Assembly (NCBI GenBank): GCA_036927565.1 | Contig: JAYESD010000001.1 | Span: 291,039,560-291,103,559, forward strand | Direction: 5' to 3' | Source of the DNA: Tuctoria greenei | Taxonomy: Eukaryota; Streptophyta; Magnoliopsida; Poales; Poaceae | DNA length: 64,000 nt | Shown: positions 54,448 through 64,000 of the stretch, in pieces | How positions within the stretch are numbered: the first letter of the stretch is position 1 | How the letters are laid out: every line of letters begins with the position of its first letter | Translations under genes and position numbers: made by a program | Notes under the pieces: model-generated | What the model was told of the DNA's origin: nothing | The model's database searches: none | What the model saw: the letters and a program-made list of their open reading frames with translations, nothing else

Positions 54448-57236
54448 ATGGCCTCGATCTTGCCTCCCTCTCGCGTTGTGGACGTAGCGCATGTGAGGCA
54501 GCTGATTGGTTGGGAGGACGAGAAGTGGTAGGATCTGGTCTTCTTCGACTCCCTGCCTCTCAAGTTGGAGAATGAAGAGATCATCTTGTTCACATCATAC
54601 GCGTACTCCAGGTTCATTCCACCTGTTTCCTCCTTCCTTGTGATGCTTCTGGAGGTCTTCAGGCTCCAACTACATCACCTATCGTCGAACTCTCTGGTGG
54701 TGGCAGCGGTGTTTTTGCACTTCTGCGAGATGTTAGTGGGAGAGTACCCTCCGTGCCGGTGTTCCGATAGTTCTTCATGTTGAGGTGAACTAGGAAGAGT
54801 AGGACAGACTTCCTCGGTGCCTACTACTTCCAGCAGTGGGCCAATAGTCCCTTCAAGTACATCACCCCACTTTCCGTCGCGAGGTGGGATGGCTGGAGGG
54901 CTGACTTGATGATCCTACATGCCGATGCCCACAATCGCATGGTCCTGCTTACCGACTGGCCGACGCTCAGGAAGATGACCTAGGAGGAGCGCCCAGAGTT
55001 GGAGCCAGAGTACACCCCGGTGATGGAGGGATCCGATACCAGGGACCATGGTTTGTCATCGTTGATTGTGCTGGTGGACTTCGTGCATCTACGCCTGGCC
55101 CCCCTCCAACATCGTTGCCGCGCGACGTGGAAATACTTCGGGCGGCAATAAGACACCAGACTGGTGAGGGGTCGTGACACGGAGATGACCCCGCGAGAGG
55201 TGTTTGATGTGATGTCCAAGACGTGCGATGACCCATTGTCCTATGACGTCTTCACCCTCCTGCATCCTTGTCCGCCACTTTGCATGGACCGGGACCTCAA
55301 GATGAAGTTCCTGAGGGAGATGCCAAACCTGGACGCAATCGGTTTTGAGCTGCAGCCGGTTGGGGATGCGGACCATGGACTGATCATCGCCGACTCTTCA
55401 CAGGAGTATGGACCCGCTTCGGGCTCCAAAGTGCCAAGGGTGGAAGACCCATCCTCTGACATGGGGAAGGGAAAGTCGCTGGTGGTCGAGGGCGTGAATG
55501 ACAAACATTCTCTGTCACCGCCAAGGGCGGCCTTTGCCCCAAGCTAACGTCTGATGGAGTGCCCATCCTTCACCTCGGGTGTTGACAGTTCTTTGAGCGG
55601 AGGCCCCGCCCACCAAGCGACGAGTATTCTATCGACTGAGGATGGAACACCAACCAGTGTCTCTGCCACCGGTGTAGTACAAGGCGCCAGTGAGGGCTCC
55701 AGGAGCGCTACATCCGCGAAGCCTTAGGCCAAGAGGACTTGGGCCACTAGCGTTCTTGCCACAAGCTTGGCGATGGATGTCAGCGGCGGCTCTAGAGGAG
55801 GCTCCGAATGTGGCATTGTTGGGGTCAGTGGAGACACACTGATGTGTGCCGGCAGCAGCGTTGGTGGCTCTGGCAGAGGCCCAGTCAGATCAACCCCATC
55901 CGTCGTATTGGCAGAGGAGCCCACAGTCTCAAAGTCACCAAAACTCGAGGCCCGCTGGAGCTTCCAGGGATGTCGGTAAGGCATTCTTACCGAATCTTGC
56001 ATTGTTGTCCCATCTATTATCTTGTTTTAACAGACTTTGACTCCAATTTTAGGTCTTTATTAGCTGTGGTGACACCCTTACCGTCGGGGGTAATGGTCTG
56101 GAGCACTCCCAAGTCGACCAAGGGGTCACGGCTGCATCGACATAGCAGACCGCCAAGCTGGTACAAGAGAGCGTTGCTCGAACGCTCGCGCCTGGCGAGA
56201 GTAGTGACGTACCTCCGGCTGCCGTGCGGGAGGTAAAGTCGGAGTCCGCTCAGCAAGCTGAGGGTTCATCCCTGAGGCTGCTATTCCAGCAGGTGGCGCC
56301 TTGGGCGATGGTGGTGCTGCCACTTCAGGCGGCGCTACAACGTTTGCTCGGCTTCCGATGGCGAGATCCCTAGCACTGGTGGCCTTGCCCTCATCGCCGT
56401 AGGGGGAAGAGGTCCCCGAGATGATCATCGGGCGTCCCTCCATAGCTTCGGCAGAACCAGAGTGTCTATTTGACGTCATCGACTTGGCACAGTCCAACAT
56501 CAAATCAGTGCAGTCCAACTTCTGAAGTGCGCAACACGCCCTCGCCATAGAGTGGGAGAAGCTGTGAATGGAAGACGGACGCCTCCGGGCCTGGGAGGAC
56601 CTTCTGAGGTCCAGGATCAATGAGGCAAAGGAGAAGCACTAGAAGGAAGATGAGGAGATGAGGTTGAGGCGCTGCTTGGCGAATGTCATGGATGCAACAT
56701 CCTAGAAGATTCTGGATGATGACAAGGCAACCAATCGGGCGGCTCACACCCACCTTAGTGCCCTTGAAGATCTTCGAGTGACCCTGGGACGCCGTGAGGC
56801 TGCTGTTGCTGAGCAAGAGGTGGCGGCCCGGGAGATGAAGACTCGGGTTGAGGTAGATCGGGACAGGCTATAGTCCCGCATCGGAGATCTTGAGCTTCGC
56901 GAGAGCAACCTAGCACAGGATTGGGAGCAACACCTAGCTGAGCGCCAGAAACTCCTCCCGCTAGAGCTTGATGTCCGGGCTCGGGAGCATACTTTGGAGC
57001 ACCACGCCCAGGAGCTCGATCTGTAGGAGCGACAGCTAGCCCGCCGTCTGGAAGATGAGGGTAGAGCGCTAGCGGAGATAGTGGCATCCCATGTTCTGGT
57101 GTGCTACTGGAGTCGGGACCCAGAGATACCTCTGGACCCGATAGTCGACGGCCCTCTCGCGACATGTGAAGAGGCGGCAATGGTAGAAGTCAAGGACGCC
57201 ACCATACATGTCGCTGCACAATTCATGAGAGATTGA
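54448..57236 (+). pseudogene. Retand-3 antisense ORF (Transposase_28-like domain plus coiled coil)
   Basis: From ATG 54448: M-A-S-I-L-P-P-S-R, then the Transposase_28-like region S-Y-A-Y-S-R-F-I-P-P-V-S-S-F (about 54590-54635) and H-F-C-E-M-L-V-G (54715-54740); a middle part continuing in other frames to 55545 with M-P-N-L-D-A-I-G (55320-55345), equivalent to M-P-T-L-D-D-L-G of Retand-2; an intron at 55976-56033; then a long coiled coil (about 56560-57080) with R-R-E-A-A-V-A-E-Q-E-V and L-A-E-R-Q-K-L. It ends at TGA 57234. Several stops and frameshifts disable it. It is the third independent copy supporting one gene architecture. Confidence 0.78.
55976..56033 (+). other. Conserved intron in the Retand-3 antisense ORF (58 bp)
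   Basis: GTAAGGCATTC to TTGTTTTAACAG, at the protein position equivalent to the introns in Retand-1 and Retand-2. Confidence 0.65.
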
Positions 57237-57649
57237 GGCCAGCAACCCCTAGGCGGGGGAACCATTGTATCTGGGGCTCGCCTCTTCGTAAATAACTTTC
57301 AATGAATTTGAATTCATGTTTGGATTATTGGTTGTGTCTTGTGCTTCCCATCTTGTTCACTCGAGCTCATAGCAGCGTAAGGTCCTGAAGAACTTTGCCG
57401 ACTTAGTTAGTTTTTTTAGGAACCAAGGATCACACAGTTGACATAGCCAATCTGTTGTTAGTTGACGTCTGCCTATGGAACCCCCTTAGAGTCCCCCTGG
57501 TAGATGTGGCCAACTGGTTCGACAAGCCTACCACTTGATTGCAGAATGTCTTCGACGGCCCCCAACATAGTGAGGGAGGTTGAGTAGTTGATGTCGGCGG
57601 GCCCCTTCAGGGGCACCAAGCTTTGTTTTGAGACTCGTGGTTGGGGGCG

Positions 57650-58330
57650 GATGCTCCGGCGTCACCCACCATCATCGCAGTGATGTCGACGGTAGGCCCA
57701 CTGGGTGGTGCCAAAGCTGGCTGCTCCGACGTCGCCCGTCATCATCACAGTGACATCGACAGCAGGCCCCCTGGGAGGTGCCGGAGATGACTGTTTTGGT
57801 GTCGCCCACCATCATTGCAGGGACGTCAATGACAAGCTCCTTGGGAGATGCCAGAGCTGATTGCTTCAGCGTCACCCACCATCATCGCAGGAACGTTGAC
57901 GGCAGGCCCCATAGGAGGTGCCGAAGCTGATTGCCCCGACGTCACCCACCATCATCGCAGGCACGTCGACGACAGGCCCCCTGGGAGGTGCTAGAGCTGA
58001 TTGTTCTGGCATTGCCCACCATCATCGTAGGGACGTCGACGATAGACCCCCTGGGAGGTGCCGGAGCTGGATGCTTTGGCGTCGCCCACCATTGTTGTAG
58101 GGACATCAACGGCAGGCCCTCTGGGAGGTGTTGGAGCTGATTGCTCTAGTGTCGCTCACCATCGTCGTAGGGACGTCGACGGCAGGCCCTCTGGGAGGTG
58201 TCAGAGCTGGGTGCTCTGGCGTCGCCCACCATCATCGTAGGGACATCGATGACAGGCCTCCTGGGAGGTGGTGGAGCAGATTGCTCCAGCGTCGCCCACC
58301 ATCATCGTAGGGATGTCGACGGTAGACTCC
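57650..58330. repeat. Tandem array of 70-bp units, about 10 copies (Retand-3)
   Basis: The phrase GTCGCCCACCATCATCG (or a variant) recurs about every 70 bp from 57661 to 58291, with GGCAGGCCCCCTGGGAGGTG in each unit. Read on minus, the unit shares GTGGGCG, AGCTCCG, AGGGCC and GCCGTCGACGT blocks, in that order, with the Retand-2 unit. Confidence 0.95.
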
Positions 58331-58680
58331 TGTCATACAGGTTACCACAATAGAACCCTATTATCAACAAGAGCAGGGCAGGAGAGTGTACTCATGAATC
58401 AACGCTTGTTACCGTCATTGACGTGTTGGGACGTTGACAGCGGGTCCCCTGGGAGGTGCCGGAGCTGATTGCCTCAGCGTCGTCCACCACCATGCGTATC
58501 AACGTCGATGAATGGACCTTGGCATATAGGTTACCACAAGAGAATTCTATTAGTAACAAGAGCGTGGTGGGAGAGTGTACTCACGAATCAGTGCTTGTTA
58601 CTGTCATCGACGTGTTGGGACATCGACAGCGGGCCCCTAGGACGGTGTCAGAGCTAGATGTCCTGCACACATGATAGAGG
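58331..58680. repeat. Higher-order duplicate (about 188-bp period) next to the array
   Basis: 58338-58470 and 58527-58655 share GGTTACCACAA, GAGAGTGTACTCA and GCTTGTTAC; each ends in one more 70-bp-type unit. Confidence 0.85.
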
Positions 58681-59583
58681 AGGGACTACTTTGCTCACTG
58701 GTTTACCTCTTCTTTCTCTTTAGCTTTGTCATGTCTTACTGTCCTAAGCTGGCATACGTGGCTTGGGTAATTCAATGCGCTAGTGCTTTGGGGTCCGGAT
58801 CCCGCCTTCTTTAGGGTGTGAGCCCTCTACCCCCTAGTACTTGGCCGCAACATTGGAGGCAAGGTGTGCATGCTTAGGGTATAGGATCAGGCTAAGCAGT
58901 TTACACACCCCGGACCTCCGGCTTGGCGTAGACCTTTCCTGGGAAGCCATCCGGCATCACAGGACTCCAAGGAAGGGGGCAACTGTGAGAACTCCTCACA
59001 TATTGCAGGTACCTCAAGCGAGCCCATCTGCAGTAGGATTGTACAACTCTACTAAGGGTGAGACATAGAGCATATAACCGTGTATATGAAGATAATATAC
59101 AAAAAGGAGCCTAGCATGGTTCACCACAAAATTAATGAGTAATTAAATGTACATTTTAGAGAAGCATAGAGTAAGACAATGATTCTTTTATATTGGCATT
59201 CGCAGGAGGATACATGCTTTACAAAAGAAGGCAACAAATTGCTTCCAAACAACGAGGGAGGCAGGATGCACAGGCTTAGGGTTCGGGACCAGGCTAAGCT
59301 GACTACGCACTCTAGGCCTGACCCTTTCGGAGCTTGGTTGTCCTAAGTGCTACTCGTATACTCTATGAAACCTTTACATTGTCCCACTAATAAGCTAAGA
59401 ATAACATATGGGGGTGCTAAACGCTCCGAGGGTAACTGTGATAGTTGTTGGGCAACTTGTCGTCACTAGTTACCAGGGGGGCGATGAGTGGGTGTCCCTA
59501 CTTTCTGCCTTAACCCCCGCCTTACGAGTGGTCTGGACAGAGCCCAAACTGATCTTGACAGCTTTGATGGAACATCAGTGCTG
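58681..59583. other. Non-coding segment of Retand-3 in place of RT-integrase
   Basis: No coding similarity. Two diverged direct copies of a motif with GCTTAGGGT and CAGGCTAAGC occur near 58870 and 59275. The segment marks the deleted part of pol. Confidence 0.6.
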
Positions 59584-62056
59584 TCAGAGGGCTGCAGACG
59601 GGGTGAAGCAGACATGTCGCGCTAAAGCAAGCTCGGCGAAGGCTGACTTGGTCCAGCGCTGCCCAAGGTAGGTGTTGGGGCTGCTGCGAGTGCTTGGAGC
59701 TTCTTCAAGGCTAACACTGCAGTGGTGCGGTCTCTGCGGATCTTGAGGACGCCGAAGGGGGTCTACATCTTCAAGACTAGGTAGCCGTAGTCGGCTACGA
59801 CCATGAATCAATACAGGGCGGGCCTGCTGATGATGGCATTGAAGGGGAGGCTGACCTCCGTGACGTCGAACAAGATGATCTCTGTACTGAAGTTTTCGAG
59901 TGTCCTGAAGGTCACCAGGAGCTGGATGTTGACGTACTGGATGATGTTCCCTAGTCCCACCCTCAAGAATGGGATCGAGGAGGTGAGCTCGGACACTGGG
60001 ATCTACAGCTGGTTGAAGGCCACACGGCTGGTGAGGTTGAGGCCACCCCCGCCATCTATCAAGAGTGGTGGAGCTTAACATTAGCGATGGTGGGTGTGAC
60101 CAGGAGAGGCAGGATCCCAGCTCCTGCCATGTTCCTGGGGCAGTCGGAGGCGTCAAAGTTGATCGACGTCTCCTTCCTCTTGTGGTGCAGCATCAGAGTG
60201 GGGGTAGGAGCTATCGAGGCCACCGCTCGGCGTAGGGTCTTGACCGCGTTCCGGGTTGCAAGATCCCAAGACCCCCAAAGATGATGTGGAGTGTCTTGCG
60301 ACGCTCGTGGTCGCTGCCGGTGTTGGATTCTTCATCCTAGTGGACCACCTGGACAACCCGTTCACGCTTTTGGTACTCAATCTCCTCGTCATCGTCCTTG
60401 GGTTCAACCTTCTGCTTGCCCCCCCCCCCCCCCCCCCCCCCGCTGGTGGAATAGTGCGCCTTCAGGGTTCTGTTGTGCTTGCTCTTGGTCTCTTGGTATC
60501 TCTCGACGCACCTCTTGATCTCCCGGAAGTTGCTCGCACTTGCTAACGCAGTAGCAGGTGGCTAACGCAGGCGTTTGTTGTGGCGTGGGAGTCTGGCGCC
60601 ATCGATCGCAGTTGCTGCTGCGACGGGTGTCCCCTGTAGTGGCTTGTTCTGGCCGCCCCCAGTTCTTGTTCTTCTTTTTCCGCTACCCTAGGTAGCGGCA
60701 CCTTTGCCGGTCTGGTCGGCCTTACCCGCTCCAGTGGTGGGCTGTGAGTGCCAGTCACGGCCTTCTGCCACCCATGCGCACTAGTCGGTGATGCAAAAGA
60801 GTTCGGTGACGTCTTGCACGTTGTGCGTGGCTAACTTCTCGAGCATCTTCCTATCCCGCAGTCCCTGCCAGAATGCCACTATGAAAGAAGCATTCAGGAT
60901 GTTTAGGATGGAGTTGCGTACCTGGGAGAACCGCTGGATGAACAAACGCAACGTCTCCTTGGGTTGCTGACGCACGGTGTGGAGGTCAAGCTTGGTGCCT
61001 GGGCGTGTGTAGGAGCTGCTGAAATTCGCAGTGAACTTCCAACAGAGCTCTTCCCAAGAGGTTATGGACCACTCGAGCAGGTTCATGAGCCATGACCGGG
61101 CTGCGCCGGTCAGGGCGATGGGGAAGTAGTTTGCCGAGCTCATCCGCTCGTGCAACAAGGAGTGTTGTTGTGTAGATCTGCAGGAACTCGGCAAGGTTGA
61201 CGCTTCCGTCCAATTTCTCTGGTAGGTGTCGCTGGAACTTGCGTGGCCACCTCGCTAGACGGAAGTACGGAGCCAAGTTTGTGCATCCTCCGATGGCCCT
61301 CGTCAGAGAAGCGTACGATGCGGTATACCCTGGGGGGGGGGGGGGGGGTCTGTTGCGCACCATATGCTGAATGCGGTACTATTGCAGAACCTGCTGCGCC
61401 GAGTACTACTGTTGTGACACCTGCTGCACAAAGTACTGTAGGGGGCGGTCGACCTAGCATAATCTTGATGAGGAGGCGGCAGATGGTTTACCTTTGGTGC
61501 ACCTTGGACAGAGGACGCCTCCTTCTCAGGCTGTTGAGGGCCGTACTCGACCTCAAGGTTGTGTCATCTGTCCCGCTGCCGCTCGATGATGACGCGCCTG
61601 TCTTTATGAGCTCGACAGCGGTCGAGCTCGACCCTCAAGTTAACTATGAGGATCCTGCAAGCGCTAGTAAGCCTGGTGGAGCGGTAGTCAGTGGAGTGAC
61701 AATCGATGGACGATGTGCACGACAGCGACACGTGACGTCTCCATCTGACGGGAGAGTTGATGGCTGCAACGATGAGGTGGTCGATGTCATGGACCCACTG
61801 CCGAGCCGCTCCCTGGGAATCATTCAAGGACGATGGGTGGTGGAGAAGGGTCCTGGCAGCTGCCAAAGCGTTGTCCGGACTTGAATTCGGCGACTCCAAG
61901 GGTGCCGACTGGGCCGGGATGTGCCCGGATGCGCCGCCCTGGCTAGTTGTGTCTATGTGGGGGCGTGACGGACCAGACTGCACCGCCCGAGCGTGGGATC
62001 TGGTCACAGGACGACGGCCACGGAAACCGCCATCCATGGGCTTGATGTACACCATT
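59584..62056 (-). pseudogene. Retand-3 gag and protease remnant
   Basis: Reading leftward from about 62056, a basic N-terminus (R-G-R-R-P-V-T-R-S-H) is followed by the gag region with W-P-R-K-F-Q-R-H-L-P-E-K-L-D-G (about 61245-61200), A-N-Y-F-P-I-A-L-T-G (61125-61100), S-S-Y-T-R-P-G-T-K (about 61010) and F-W-Q-G-L-R-D-R-K-M-L-E-K-L (60880-60840), matching Retand-2 gag. A protease-like stretch with L-P-F-N-A-I-I-S-R-P-A-L-Y (59845-59808) precedes the end. Frameshifts, stops and two homopolymer tracts (17 G at 61332-61348, 23 C at 60419-60441) disrupt it. Confidence 0.8.
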
Positions 62057-62093
62057 GCGGTGAAAGCACAACTACTTTTTTTAGAGTAAAAAG

Positions 62094-62111
62094 CCCCTAT
62101 CTGGCGCACCA
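62094..62111 (-). other. Primer binding site of Retand-3
   Basis: On minus TGGTGCGCCAGATAGGGG lies 2 bp after the LTR end, equivalent to the Retand-2 site at 26974-26991. Confidence 0.75.
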
Positions 62112-62113
62112 AA

Positions 62114-62864
62114 TGTCGAAGTGTTGCGACACTTCCCCCAGACCAGCTACGCGAGCAGCCCGCAGAGGTTCTTGATTGGCAGGGCTTAGTCCTCAGGTGA
62201 TGTTGCACATATGAGAGATGGTGAGACGATGGTTTTACGTGGTTTGGGCCGCTAGAGCGTAATACTCTACTCCATGGTGTGAGTTGTATTGCTGGAGAGT
62301 GTGCTCTCCTGGGTGTGAATGCCTGTATATGCTTGAGTGTCATTGAAGTTGCATCCCTTGTAAGGGCGGCGGTCCTGTCCTTTTATATACAAGGACGGAT
62401 GCCTTACAAGTGGGGTCCGGGGCTCGACAAGTGGCCCCAGGGCAATCTTATCCTAAAGATCTAAGGCTTCTTGCATAAGCTTCCTATGATCGCAGCTTGA
62501 AGACCCGCCGTCTTGTTTCCTTATACGCTAGTGGCCCATGCGTAGTTGTTGATGATGACAGGGGATGTCCCGTCCAACTGTCCTATCGTTGTAAGCTACC
62601 CACTTGGCGGAGTGGGGTATGCCTACGGCATGTTCACTGCGATGCGATGGGCGTAGCGGTACCTGACAGTAGGCGTGTGCCGCGTCATGCGCCTGGGGAA
62701 GGCACATGTCTTAAATGCCCGATTTAGACAAGGCGCACCGCCTCTTAACTCCTGCAACCCACCGTCCAGGACAAGTTGCGGGGCACATGGCAACATGGGA
62801 GCTAGCCTCTGTGGGGGAGGTCGGGTCTTGTACTGCAGGCCACGTGACAGCCCCAGAACCCACC
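62114..62864 (-). repeat. Retand-3 5' LTR (751 bp visible)
   Basis: On plus it starts TGTCGAAGTGTTGCGACACTTCC. It includes the conserved TAATACTCTACTCCATGG block and a TATAAAAGG motif (minus, near 62377). Its outer part (beyond 62864) is cut by the SIRE-like LTR. Confidence 0.85.
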
Positions 62865-63119
62865 TGAAAGTGCATCTAGGCATCCCTTGTGGCTTTTGGT
62901 TGATTTATGACAAATAAATGAGATCCAAACAAAATTGTTGAGATGAGCTCAGGTTTTAAAGAAATTAGGAGTAAAGCTCAAAAAGAAAGGAGAATGAGGA
63001 ATCAAAAGGAAAAGAGCTCAAGAGCTGAAAAAAATAGTTTATTTTGTATGGAGTGTGTTGGTGAAACACACCCCAAGAGCTCAAGCAAAAGAGATCTCAC
63101 TCACTACACAAAAATCTAC

Positions 63120-63610
63120 ATTTCCGGACTAGTTCGATGTCTAACGGACTAGTCCGATATCTTTCTGACTAGAAACGGATAAGTCCCCCTAGTGCGGACT
63201 TGTCCGGAAGCACTCCAGTTTACACAGCACCGGACTAGTCTGACATCAACCGGACTAGTCCGATAATCCTCTGACTAAAATCAGACAAGTCCTCCAAGTC
63301 CGGACTTGTCCTTAGCCCCAAAATATTTCACAACACCGGACAAGTCCGATATCGATCGGACTTGTCTGAAAACTCTCTGACTAAAATCGGACAAGTCCTC
63401 CAAGTGCGGACTTGTCCTCAATTCTACACGAGGTTCACCACACCAGACTAGGCCGATATGTGCTGGACTAGTCCGAACACTTCCAGTGCCCAGATCGGTC
63501 TAGTCCGCACATTTAGAGACAAGTCTAATATCTCTGAATACTTAGAGTTTTCCACACGCCGCACACCAGACTAGTCCAGAGTCCACCACGGACTAGTCCG
63601 GACATCGCAA
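63120..63610. repeat. Palindrome array CGGACTAGTCCG / CGGACAAGTCCG
   Basis: At least a dozen exact or near copies of CCGGACTAGTCCGA-type 12-14-mers recur every 20-60 bp, alternating with CGGACTTGTCCG-type variants. They lie upstream of the TATA box at 63640. Confidence 0.92.
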
Positions 63611-63639
63611 ACCCTAACGACAACCTTTGGAAACCCTAG

Positions 63640-63647
63640 TATAAATA
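63640..63647 (+). promoter_or_regulatory. TATA box of the right-end Copia LTR
   Basis: TATAAATA, about 775 bp into the LTR and just downstream of the palindrome array, followed by CACTCTCGACCC, a plausible transcript start region. Confidence 0.7.
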
Positions 63648-64000
63648 GAGGTGTACGACCCTATAACCATCACTCTCGACCCCCTGCGCCGTCACACCTC
63701 CCAAGAGCCCAAAATACACATCTCCCCACACATTCTAACCCTAGAAAGATCAAATATTTGAGGATTAGCAATTGATTAAAGGAGAGACTTGTTCCACACG
63801 ATCTTTAGCTCTTGGGTTTGAATATCTCGCACACTCTTGTTGTTTATTGCATATCTTTGGAGTGTGTTTGGTGGTGTTCTTCATTGTAATTCTTGGGGAG
63901 CCCTCAACTTGTGAGAAGGCCCCTTGAACAAGTTATTTGCGCTTTGTGATTAGTGGAAGAGAATCGACCTCTGTGACAATTCGATGAGGGTAGGGTTGGT

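Larger units (their letters stand above)
53428..62864 (-). mobile_element. Retand-3: deletion derivative of a Tat/Retand-like element, minus orientation
   Basis: On minus: 5' LTR (62864-62114, outer end cut by a Copia LTR), primer site, gag and protease (62056-59584), a short non-coding segment, a 70-bp tandem array, an antisense ORF (on plus), and a truncated 3' LTR at the left end. RT, RNase H and integrase are absent. The left LTR lacks about 413 bp matching 62114-62526, so the left boundary arose by deletion and no target duplication is visible. It differs in sequence from Retand-1/2 but keeps the same plan. Confidence 0.85.
62865..64000 (+). mobile_element. SIRE-like Copia LTR, partial (continues past the window)
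   Basis: The LTR begins TGAAAGTGCATCTAGGCATCC, a start common to grass Copia LTRs, directly in Retand-3 LTR sequence. No LTR end is reached, so it exceeds 1136 bp. It has a TATA box at 63640-63647 and a palindrome array at 63120-63610. Orientation is taken from the TATA box. Whether it is a solo LTR or a full element cannot be told. Confidence 0.75.

Overview
The window comes from a plant nuclear genome, almost certainly a grass (Poaceae). The two ordinary genes have grass-like structure: an intronless type I MADS-box gene with very GC-rich codons, and a CDKF-1 kinase gene with a GC-rich first exon and AT-richer second exon. The mobile elements are grass-type Tat/Retand-like, Athila-like and SIRE-like LTR retrotransposons. 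The species cannot be named from sequence alone. About four fifths of the window is retrotransposon DNA stacked in nested insertions, and most nesting steps can be resolved from LTR ends and target-site duplications (TSDs).

Layout. (1) 1-13276: the right part of a Tat/Retand-like element (Retand-1), seen as its antisense ORF (aORF) and 3' LTR. A complete Athila-like element (516-9995, TSD GTCAG) is inserted in the aORF. Retand-1 itself interrupts a PIF/Harbinger transposase gene whose remnant runs 13277-14120. (2) 13277-24480: a gene island of about 11 kb. It holds the Harbinger remnant, a MITE-like stretch, the Malpha MADS-box gene (18276-18893, +), a 676-bp hAT-like element (19721-20396, 8-bp TSD), and the two-exon CDKF-1 gene (20676-23867, -). 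The two genes converge tail to tail. (3) 24502-53425: a decayed zinc-knuckle/DUF4283-like coding sequence. It is split by an Athila-type solo LTR (minus), which is split by the complete element Retand-2 (25239-51242). Retand-2 carries a reversed solo LTR only 14 bp inside its 5' LTR, and a complete SIRE-like Copia element (32521-44594, TSD CCTAG) inside its integrase region. (4) 53428-62864: Retand-3, in reverse orientation, a deletion derivative without RT/RNase H/integrase. A further SIRE-like LTR cuts it at 62865 and runs off the window.

The three Retand-like copies allow internal comparison. Each has an aORF with a Transposase_28-like N-terminal region and a short GT-AG intron at the same protein position. 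Copies 2 and 3 also show the coiled-coil C-terminus and a homologous 70-72 bp tandem array between the gag-pol side and the aORF. All four Retand-type LTRs contain a 55-57 bp periodic repeat centred on a CACGTG G-box. The SIRE element repeats a near-palindromic 17-mer in its LTRs and again just upstream of its env-like ORF. No retroelement coding region except SIRE gag is fully open; many lesions are stops explainable by C-to-T change. By-eye LTR divergence (SIRE about 2 percent, Athila about 3 percent, Retand-2 roughly 10 percent) agrees with the nesting order. MADS and CDKF-1 look intact.
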